Shown here piece after piece: positions 1 to 5,658 of a stretch of DNA of 11,328 bases; the first letter of the stretch is position 1; each line of letters begins with the position of its first letter. The notes below the pieces were generated by a model. It searched no databases. It had not been told where the DNA came from and saw nothing but the letters and a program-made list of their open reading frames with translations. Made by a program: the position numbers and the translations under genes. Location: contig CABUSL010000064.1 in NCBI GenBank assembly GCA_902494295.1, positions 1-11,328 of the forward strand, read 5' to 3'. The DNA is from an uncultured Collinsella sp. (lineage in GTDB: Bacteria > Actinomycetota > Coriobacteriia > Coriobacteriales > Coriobacteriaceae).

Positions 1-606
1 CTCATCGCGGAAGTACTGCTGGCAGAAGGCGATGTCCGCCTCGTCCATGGCAAGGCCGCGCTCGGAAATAAAGGCGGCAAGGCCGGCCTCGTCGAGCTCG
101 CGGAAGCCGTCGAGCACCTCGACGGGCTGGGGCTCGGGGGTCTCCATGTACAGCGTCTCGGGCAGGTCGAGCGAGGCGATGCGCGCCTCGACGGGGTTCA
201 CCACGTAGTGCTTGATGGCATCGATGGCGGCTTCGTCCAGAGCGCCCGAGATCATATAGACCTTGGCGGAGCGCACGGCGGGGCGCTCGCCCTGGCTGAT
301 GAGCTGCACGCACTCGCTGGCGGAGTCGGCGCGCTGGTCAAACTGGCCAGGCAGGAATTCGACGGCAAAGACGGCGCCATCGCTTGCGGGGAGCTCGTCG
401 TAGGTCACATCGACCTGGGGCTCGCTAAAGACGGTCGGCACGCAGGAGCGGAAAAGCTCCTCGTCGATGCCCTCGACGTCGTAGCGGTTGATGATCCTCA
501 GGGCCTCGATGCCCTTGATGCCGAGAATTTCGGTTAGCTCGCCCTTGAGCTGCTGAGCCTCGACGTCGAACCCGGGTTTCTTCTCCACGTAGATACGAGA
601 GACCAT
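1..606 (-). CDS. purL: Phosphoribosylformylglycinamidine synthase (FGAM synthase), N-terminal part, cut by window edge
   Basis: FGAM synthase carries out the ATP- and glutamine-dependent fourth step of purine synthesis, FGAR to FGAM, in the cytoplasm. Reading the minus strand from the ATG at 606-604 gives 202 codons open to the left edge. The protein starts MVSRIYVEKKPGFDVEAQQL and continues with GIKGIEALRIINRYDVEGID (residues 29-48) and AVEFLPGQFDQRADSASECV (81-100), which I recognise as the N-terminal PurS-like and linker region of the long single-chain FGAM synthase (usually about 1,200 residues or more, with a C-terminal glutaminase domain). The FLPGQFDQRADSA stretch is very typical of that form. 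The ATP-binding and glutaminase domains would lie outside the window. A purine-rich Shine-Dalgarno (AGGAAGGCAGGA) precedes the ATG. The gene diverges from the antiporter across 184 bp. I saw no recognisable purine riboswitch there. Confidence 0.9.
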   Translation of the reverse strand, partial: MVSRIYVEKKPGFDVEAQQLKGELTEILGIKGIEALRIINRYDVEGIDEELFRSCVPTVFSEPQVDVTYDELPASDGAVFAVEFLPGQFDQRADSASECVQLISQGERPAVRSAKVYMISGALDEAAIDAIKHYVVNPVEARIASLDLPETLYMETPEPQPVEVLDGFRELDEAGLAAFISERGLAMDEADIAFCQQYFRDE

Positions 607-688
607 TGGTTCCTGCCTTCCTGATCGGTTGGGCGTACGGTACGGTATGCGGCAGCGGTCGGTTTACGGGGCAAGCCTCGCGGTCGCC

Positions 689-720
689 TTGAGCCACATG
701 TTTGTAAACCTCACTATGAT
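689..720 (+). promoter_or_regulatory. Candidate promoter of the antiporter gene
   Basis: TATGAT at 715-720 matches the -10 consensus at 5 of 6 positions and lies about 70 bp before the antiporter ATG. The only -35-like hexamer, TTGAGC at 689-694, is 20 bp upstream, which is longer than the usual 17. Between them, at 700-709, sits the small palindrome GTTTGTAAAC, which could be an operator half-pair. The call rests on the -10 box and position only. Confidence 0.3.
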
Positions 721-790
721 ACGACAGCTCGCGGCGCGTAGAGGACGGCGAGGGTGCTACAGTGAAGCGCAAACAAGAGAAAGGCATCAC

Positions 791-2353
791 ATGGCATTCG
801 TTTCGCTCGCCATCATCGCACTCGTGGCCTTTGCGAGTCCTTTTATCGCCTCGGCGATTCCCGGAAAACCTGTTCCCGAGACGGTCTTTTTGCTCGTGCT
901 CGGCGCGGTGCTGGGACCCCATATGCTCGGCGTCATCCATGTAGATGCTGAGGTCTCGCTTGTGTCCGAGCTGGGCCTGGCCTTTTTGTTCCTGCTTGCC
1001 GGCTTTGAGATCGACCCCAAGAGCATCACGGGCGTCGAGGGGCGCTACGGCTTGGCGACGTGGGCCGTCACGTTTGGTATCGCCTGGCTTGCCGTGCGCT
1101 TTACCCCGTGGTTCTCGGTCAGTCATTTCGACGGTATCGCCGTGACGCTTGCCCTCACTTCGACGGCGCTCGGCACACTCGTGCCCATCATGCGTGAGCG
1201 CTCGCTCACTGGCACGCGTGTGGGCGACTCGATTCTCGCGTATGGCACCTGGGGTGAGCTCGGCCCTGTGCTCGCCATGTCGGTGCTGCTGTCTGCCCGC
1301 ACTGGCATCCAAACGCTCGTAATCCTTGGCTTGTTTGCGGTGGTTTGCGTGTTGCTGGCTGTGGTCCCAAGCCGCTCCAAGCGTGTCGGCAGCCGCTTCT
1401 TTGCGTTTGTCGAGGAACGCGCCGATACCACGTCGCAGACCTTCGTGCGCCTGACGGTGCTCATCCTGGTCACACTCGTGGCGTTCTCGGCCGTCTTTGA
1501 TCTCGACATCGTGTTGGGTTCTTTTGCCGCCGGCTTTGTCTTGCGCTATATCATCCCCGAGGGCAACCATACGCTCGAGACCAAGCTCGATGGCCTGGCC
1601 TACGGCTTTTTGATTCCGGTATTCTTTACCGTATCGGGCGCAAAGATCGATCTGACGGCCGTGGCGTCGCGCCCGGGTCTGCTCGTGGGCTTTATCGTGG
1701 CGTTGTTGATTATTCGTGCCGTGCCCATTCTTATTTCTATGAGCATTTGTCCTGCGACGCGCGATGTGTCGGCGTATGGTCGCATTACCGTGGCCCTGTA
1801 CTGCACCACGGCCCTGCCGATCATCGTTGCCGTGACAAGCGTTGCTGTCAACGCGGGCGCGCTGTCGCAAGATATTGCGTCGGTCATGGTTGCCGCCGGC
1901 GCCATCACGGTGTTCTTGATGCCGCTGCTCGCGCAGCTCTTCTACCGCGTGGTCGACGCCGCGCCGGTCGCCGCCGTGGCAGAGGTTGCCGAGCATCCAT
2001 CCGATGCGCTCGACATCCTGCGCGCCCACCACGACCTAGCGAGCTTGCTCGCGCGCGAGCATGAGCTGCTGACTTCGCATGGCCATGGTCGCGTATTCGA
2101 GGGCCTGCCTACGCTCGATACGATTGCCGAGCGTCTTTCCGCCGAGGCGGCGAGCGGCCACATCGATGCCCGCATCGTGGACGCGGCGCACCTGCTTGCC
2201 GATAAGACCTATGGAGACGAGGTCGACCCGTCCGAGCTGACTCCGCGCGAGCGTCGCCGCCTGGAGCGCGCCAAGCTCGCCGTGCGCGAATACCGCCGCC
2301 GCATGTTGGAGCTCTATGCAAGAGAAGAAGCCGAGGACGACGACGGCAAGTAG
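791..2353 (+). CDS. CPA2-family cation:proton antiporter (Na+/H+ or K+/H+ exchanger) with a charged C-terminal tail
   Basis: Membrane antiporter of 520 residues that would exchange Na+ or K+ for protons. Residues 1-390 form about 12 hydrophobic segments of the Na_H_Exchanger fold. CPA2 hallmarks are LVLGAVLGPHMLG (35-47), SELGLAFLFLLAGFEID (59-75), TSTALGTLVPIMRERSLTG (123-141), VLGSFAAGFVLRYI (241-254) and YGFLIPVFFTVSGAKIDL (271-288). At the usual acidic ion site in TM6 the sequence is GTWGELGPV, with Glu156. Residues 390-520 are a soluble His-rich, then Arg/Glu-rich tail with no TrkA/RCK nucleotide-binding motif. ATG at 791 is preferred over an in-frame ATG at 629 because the preceding 54 codons read as non-membrane, low-quality protein and GAGAAAGG lies 6-7 nt upstream of 791. 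It stands alone, between a divergent purL and a convergent hom. The transported ion cannot be told from sequence. Confidence 0.85.
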   Translation: MAFVSLAIIALVAFASPFIASAIPGKPVPETVFLLVLGAVLGPHMLGVIHVDAEVSLVSELGLAFLFLLAGFEIDPKSITGVEGRYGLATWAVTFGIAWLAVRFTPWFSVSHFDGIAVTLALTSTALGTLVPIMRERSLTGTRVGDSILAYGTWGELGPVLAMSVLLSARTGIQTLVILGLFAVVCVLLAVVPSRSKRVGSRFFAFVEERADTTSQTFVRLTVLILVTLVAFSAVFDLDIVLGSFAAGFVLRYIIPEGNHTLETKLDGLAYGFLIPVFFTVSGAKIDLTAVASRPGLLVGFIVALLIIRAVPILISMSICPATRDVSAYGRITVALYCTTALPIIVAVTSVAVNAGALSQDIASVMVAAGAITVFLMPLLAQLFYRVVDAAPVAAVAEVAEHPSDALDILRAHHDLASLLAREHELLTSHGHGRVFEGLPTLDTIAERLSAEAASGHIDARIVDAAHLLADKTYGDEVDPSELTPRERRRLERAKLAVREYRRRMLELYAREEAEDDDGK

Positions 2354-2364
2354 CCGACACCGCC

Positions 2365-2550
2365 GCGGAAAATGCATCCCGGAATTGGCGTCCAGAGTGG
2401 GATGCGCTTTCCGCGAGAAGCCCGTTGCGGAAAGCGTGTCCCAGAATGCGCGCCCAGAATGGGACATAGTTTCCGAAAGAAGGCCCTGAGGGAAACTGCG
2501 CCCCGTTCTGAGCTGAAATACCGGGACGCAGCTTCCCCTGCAAGCAGAAC
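2365..2550. repeat. Three tandem 62-bp units with alternating inverted half-sites
   Basis: Three consecutive 62-bp units occupy 2365-2426, 2427-2488 and 2489-2550. By hand alignment without gaps the first two match at 43 of 62 positions, and the second and third at 30 of 62. Each unit has one half-site of type GGAAA(N5-6)CCC and one of type GGGA(N5)TTTCC or close to it, in opposite orientation, giving six alternating copies. The half-sites at 2399-2414 and 2427-2442 can form a 16-bp stem (14 Watson-Crick pairs and 2 G-T pairs). There is no credible ORF here. It may be a REP/palindromic intergenic element family or a structured 3' UTR of the antiporter transcript. Function unknown. Confidence 0.8.
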
Positions 2551-2552
2551 AA

Positions 2553-2590
2553 GGCGCGCTGCCTGCGGTTGATGCAGACAGCGCGCCTTT
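2553..2590 (+). terminator. Rho-independent terminator, probably bidirectional
   Basis: Inverted repeat of 14 bp with one mismatch: GGCGCGCTGCCTGC at 2553-2566 and GCAGACAGCGCGCC at 2574-2587, with a 7-nt loop. It is followed on the plus strand by TTTT (2588-2591). It sits between the converging antiporter (stop 2351-2353) and hom (stop 2625-2627). On the minus strand the stem is followed by TTGTT, a weaker U tract, so it can plausibly end both transcripts. Confidence 0.75.
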
Positions 2591-2624
2591 TGCGTTGGGC
2601 CTCGTTGAGGTTCGAAGTAGTGGA

Positions 2625-3968
2625 CTAGTTGGCCATGACGCCTTCGGTCCAGGCCTCAACGTCCTCGATGCGCAGGACGTTGGCGACCTCGGCTACGCAG
2701 TCGACGCCGGCAAGCTCGGCGGTGGCAGCCTGGACGTCCTTCTCGAGCGCGCGGTGCGTCAGGAAGATGACCGAGCAAGTATCGCTGGCGCCCGACTTGC
2801 CGTCCTCGACCTGGTTGATGAGCGAGATCGAGATGTTGTGCTTGGCAAAGATGTCGACCGTCTCGGACAGGGCACCCACGCGGTCGGCGACCTTCAGGCG
2901 CACATAGTACTTAGTCTGGAGCTCGTCCATGGGCTTAAAGGCGAGGTTGTGACCATAGGGCTCAATCTCGGGCAGCGGAGCCACGCCGCGGCTGATCTGC
3001 TCGGAGAGCGACAGGATATCGCCCACGACGGCGCTCGCGGTGGGGAAGGAGCCTGCGCCGGCACCGTAGAACATGGTTTCGCCCACGGCGTCACCCACCA
3101 CGTAGACGGCGTTCATGGCGCCGTTGACCTTGGCGAGCATATGGTCTGCCGGGATGAGCGTGGGATGCACGCGGACGTCGACGCCGGCGTCGGTGTTGCG
3201 TGCGATCCCCAGCAGCTTGATGGTGTAGCCGAGCTCGCGGGCCTGGGCAATGTCCTCGGCGCCGATGGTACGGATACCCTGCTGGTAGACATCGTCGGTG
3301 GTCACGCGGGTGCCAAAGCCGATGGAAGCGAGGATTGCCGTCTTGCTGGCGGCGTCGAAGCCGTCGACGTCGGCGGACGGGTCGGCCTCGGCATAGCCCT
3401 TAGCCTGGGCGTCGGCGAGCACGTCAGCGTAATCGGCGCCCTCGGCGTCCATGCGCGACAGGATATAGTTGGTGGTACCGTTGAGAATGCCGGCGATGGT
3501 CAGGATCTTGTTGCCCACCAGGTCGTGCTCGAGCGTGCTCACGATGGGGATGCCGCCGCCGCAGCTGGCCTCGCACTTAATCTGCACGCCGCACGCGCGC
3601 GCCTTCTCGGCAAGCGTCTCGACATGACGGCCCAGTAGGGCCTTGTTGGCAGAGACGACGTGCTTGCCGTGCTCAAAGGCAGTGGTGAAGATCTCGGTTG
3701 CGGGATGCTCGCCACCGATCAGCTCGACGACGATGTCGACGGCGGGGTCGGTGACGACATCGTGCCAGTCGCTCGTAAAGGCCTCACGCTCAATACCGGC
3801 TGCCTCGGCCTGCTCCCAAGCAAGCGCGCAGGCGCGGGTCAGCTTAAGGTCGATGCCGTAGGCTGCCAGGTACTCATCGTGGTGGCTCTTGATCAGACGG
3901 GCCACGCCGCCGCCGACGGTTCCCAGACCGATCAGACCGACGTTCACGGTGCGCAGGGGTTCGCTCAT
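2625..3968 (-). CDS. hom: Homoserine dehydrogenase with C-terminal ACT domain
   Basis: Converts aspartate semialdehyde to homoserine with NAD(P)H, the branch to threonine, methionine and isoleucine. The 447-residue length fits the monofunctional bacterial enzyme. The N-terminal Rossmann loop is GLIGLGTVGGGVARL (11-25). VVSANKALLGRH (104-115) holds the conserved Asn-Lys. The family signature runs through GGGIPIVSTLEHDLVGNKIL (137-156) and GILNGTTNYILSRM (160-173). GYAEADPSADVDGFDAASK (191-209) supplies the catalytic Asp205 and Lys209. An ACT domain begins near residue 354 (YYVRLKVADRVGALSETVDI), and ACT domains in this family are linked to threonine feedback. The ATG at 3968 is supported by AAGGAGCT 4-5 nt upstream. 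The gene is divergent from livJ copy 1 and converges on the antiporter. No thrC or thrB follows in the window, so it may be a single-gene unit. Confidence 0.96.
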   Translation of the reverse strand: MSEPLRTVNVGLIGLGTVGGGVARLIKSHHDEYLAAYGIDLKLTRACALAWEQAEAAGIEREAFTSDWHDVVTDPAVDIVVELIGGEHPATEIFTTAFEHGKHVVSANKALLGRHVETLAEKARACGVQIKCEASCGGGIPIVSTLEHDLVGNKILTIAGILNGTTNYILSRMDAEGADYADVLADAQAKGYAEADPSADVDGFDAASKTAILASIGFGTRVTTDDVYQQGIRTIGAEDIAQARELGYTIKLLGIARNTDAGVDVRVHPTLIPADHMLAKVNGAMNAVYVVGDAVGETMFYGAGAGSFPTASAVVGDILSLSEQISRGVAPLPEIEPYGHNLAFKPMDELQTKYYVRLKVADRVGALSETVDIFAKHNISISLINQVEDGKSGASDTCSVIFLTHRALEKDVQAATAELAGVDCVAEVANVLRIEDVEAWTEGVMAN

Positions 3969-4060
3969 AGATAGCTCCTTCGTGTATCTTATGGATGGAT
4001 TAACCGCTTAAAGGTTGAGTGCATTCTAGCGTGAAGTGCGGGCGCGTGCTTGCCTGGCGG

Positions 4061-4200
4061 CGGGGGCTGCACAAAATGCCACCCCCGAAACGCTGCGGAA
4101 ACATTGGAAACATGCTCGCTACAAACGAAACTCCGTAACAAACTGTCAACGTTTGCGCCATAAGGTTTGCCCCGTACCGCAAGACGGCCGCACCGCGGCC
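4061..4200. promoter_or_regulatory. Divergent hom/livJ regulatory region with hairpins and tandem 9-mers
   Basis: The 252-bp gap 3969-4220 separates hom from livJ copy 1. Seen in it: an inverted repeat CGGGGG (4061-4066) / CCCCCG (4082-4087); tandem 9-mers GGAAACATT (4097-4105) and GGAAACATG (4106-4114); and a perfect GC stem GGCCGC (4186-4191) / GCGGCC (4195-4200) with a 3-nt loop, ending about 10 nt before the livJ Shine-Dalgarno. GGAAACATT recurs upstream of livJ copy 2 at 5450. I could not place a convincing -35/-10 pair on either strand. A weak hom -10 candidate, TAAGAT, reads on the minus strand around 3985-3992. Confidence 0.4.
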
Positions 4201-4220
4201 AGCGAAAAAAGGGGGACACC

Positions 4221-5387
4221 ATGTTTAGCATCAACAACGTACTTAACCGCAGGAGTTTCTTGGCTGGCGCCGCGGCGTTCGGTAGCACCGCGGCACTCGC
4301 TGGTTGCTCGTCGGGTGGCTCGGACGGCGGCTCCGCCGATGACGGCAAGACCTTCAAGATCGGTGTCATCGGCCCTCTGACCGGCGCCGCGGCAACCTAT
4401 GGCGTTTCGGCCGAGAAGGGTGCCAAGCTCGCCGCCAAGGATTTTTCGACCAAGGACCTCAAACTCTCGCTTAAGTCTGAGGACGACGTCGCTGACGGCG
4501 AGAAGGCCATTAACGCCTTCAATACCTTGTGCGACTGGGGCATGCAGGCGCTCGTCGGCCCCGTCACCACCGGTGCCGCCGTCGCTGTCTCGGGCGAGAT
4601 CGCCGACGATATGCTCATGGTCACGCCTTCGGCCTCGTCGCTCGACGTTACCAAGGACAAGACCACGGTTTTCCAGGTTTGCTTCACCGATCCCACCATG
4701 GGCGCCAGCGCCGCGAAGTTCTTGGCCGAGAAGTACGCGGATGCCAAGATCGCCCTGTTCTACAACTCCGGCGATACGTATAGCTCGGGCGTTGCCGACG
4801 CTTTTGCCGAGCAGGCCAAGGCGTCCAAGCTCGACATCGTCGATACCGAGACCTTTAAGGACGACTCTTCCACGGGCTTTACCAACCAGCTCACCAAGGC
4901 CAAGGAGGCCGGCGCCACGCTCATCTTTGCGCCGATCTACTACACGCCGGCGTCCGTTTTGTTCAAGAACGCCAAGGACATGGGCTACGACATGACCCTC
5001 ATGGGTACCGATGGCATGGACGGCCTGCTCTCTGTGGAAGGCTTCGATACCTCTCTTGCCGAGGGCGTACTGCTCATGACCCCGTTTTCGGCTGACGATG
5101 AGAAGAATGCCGACTTCGTCAAGGCCTATAAGGATGCCTACGACGAGACGCCCAACCAGTTTGCCGCCGACGCTTACGATTGCGTCCACGCCATCGTCGA
5201 GGCTATCGATAAGGCGGGGATTGACATTTCGGCCGATGGTGCCGACATTGCCGGCGACCTTGCCAAGGCCATGCGCAAGATCAAGATCGAGGGCCTGACA
5301 GGCGAGCTGACGTGGAATGACGAGGGTCAGGTCGAAAAGCCCGCCACAGCCTATGTGATTCAGGACGGCAAGTACATCGCCGCCTAA
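4221..5387 (+). CDS. livJ: Branched-chain amino acid ABC transporter substrate-binding lipoprotein, copy 1
   Basis: Extracytoplasmic receptor for Leu/Ile/Val-type amino acids feeding LivHMGF. It has 388 residues, close to the usual 370-390. The signal peptide MFSINNVLNRRSFLAG ends in lipobox LAGC with Cys29 as the lipidation site. Arg10-Arg11 followed by SFL also resembles a Tat motif. A Gly/Ser/Asp linker follows. The type-1 periplasmic binding fold (Peripla_BP_6) shows IGVIGPLTGAAATYG (47-61), ALVGP (110-114), TPSASS (135-140, the ligand-contacting Ser/Thr loop), FYNSGDTYSSG (180-190) and FAPIYYTPASV (236-246). ATG 4221 is chosen because GGGGGA ends 4-5 nt before it and the signal peptide starts there. 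An in-frame ATG at 4167 would add 18 residues without secretion features. It is a close paralogue of the next gene (59 of 84 residues identical in a hand-counted stretch). Exact ligand unproven. Confidence 0.92.
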   Translation: MFSINNVLNRRSFLAGAAAFGSTAALAGCSSGGSDGGSADDGKTFKIGVIGPLTGAAATYGVSAEKGAKLAAKDFSTKDLKLSLKSEDDVADGEKAINAFNTLCDWGMQALVGPVTTGAAVAVSGEIADDMLMVTPSASSLDVTKDKTTVFQVCFTDPTMGASAAKFLAEKYADAKIALFYNSGDTYSSGVADAFAEQAKASKLDIVDTETFKDDSSTGFTNQLTKAKEAGATLIFAPIYYTPASVLFKNAKDMGYDMTLMGTDGMDGLLSVEGFDTSLAEGVLLMTPFSADDEKNADFVKAYKDAYDETPNQFAADAYDCVHAIVEAIDKAGIDISADGADIAGDLAKAMRKIKIEGLTGELTWNDEGQVEKPATAYVIQDGKYIAA

Positions 5388-5454
5388 GTGCGCATAAAGC
5401 GCGACCGGTGAGGCCGTTTTATTCAGGGCAGGGACGCCTGTAACAGAACGGAAA

Positions 5455-5497
5455 CATTACTTTCACACAATAAAGTGGCATTACTGCATAAAGTAAT
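5455..5497. promoter_or_regulatory. Candidate operator: repeated and inverted CATTACT / AAAGTAAT elements
   Basis: The AT-rich stretch upstream of livJ copy 2 has CATTACT twice in direct orientation (5455-5461 and 5479-5485). ATTACTTT (5456-5463) is an exact inverted copy of AAAGTAAT (5490-5497), and a further AAAGT occurs at 5472-5476. Such a nested arrangement suits a dimeric regulator. Which one (an Lrp-type protein would fit the context) is a guess. It lies about 160-200 bp before the start codon. Confidence 0.35.
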
Positions 5498-5542
5498 AGA
5501 AATACGCAGAATTATGGATAAATGAACAAATCCAAAGAAAAG

Positions 5543-5637
5543 TTGAAATAATCGCCACTTTCCTTAACTAAAGCGTCTAGTATTTTGCGAACGCCGAACA
5601 CGGCGAAGGATGGCCTGTCGGGTAACCGAAACCCGAC
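5543..5637 (+). promoter_or_regulatory. Possible promoter and double-hairpin leader of livJ copy 2
   Basis: TTGAAA at 5543-5548 is a fair -35 box, but downstream -10 candidates (TTAACT at 5564-5569, TAGTAT at 5578-5583) are weak or badly spaced. After them come two perfect small hairpins: CGCCG (5592-5596) / CGGCG (5601-5605), and GTCGGGT (5617-5623) / ACCCGAC (5631-5637). The second ends just before the Shine-Dalgarno GAGAGGAGAG (5645-5654). The hairpins are clear. The promoter is uncertain. Confidence 0.4.
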
Positions 5638-5658
5638 GAGATTTGAGAGGAGAGCCGC

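Noticed and set aside
607..790. Purine riboswitch or purine operator upstream of purL
   Set aside because: I could not find the three-way-junction core or a known purine operator sequence. Only a short GTTTGTAAAC palindrome is present.
425..2032. Long minus-strand open frame (535 codons) opposite the antiporter and overlapping purL
   Set aside because: Same GC-phase shadow. It conflicts with purL in another frame and with a clear membrane antiporter.
2365..2550. CRISPR array (the 62-bp period would suit repeat plus spacer)
   Set aside because: No invariant repeat alternating with unrelated spacers. Similarity runs along the whole unit, decays between units, and is internally palindromic. 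No cas genes in the window.
2595..3638. Plus-strand open frame of 347 codons opposite hom
   Set aside because: The antisense frame is a homoserine dehydrogenase with all catalytic motifs. The plus-strand product has no recognisable motif.
4144..4149. Perfect minus-strand TTGACA as a hom -35 box
   Set aside because: No acceptable -10 hexamer at 16-18 bp from it on the minus strand.
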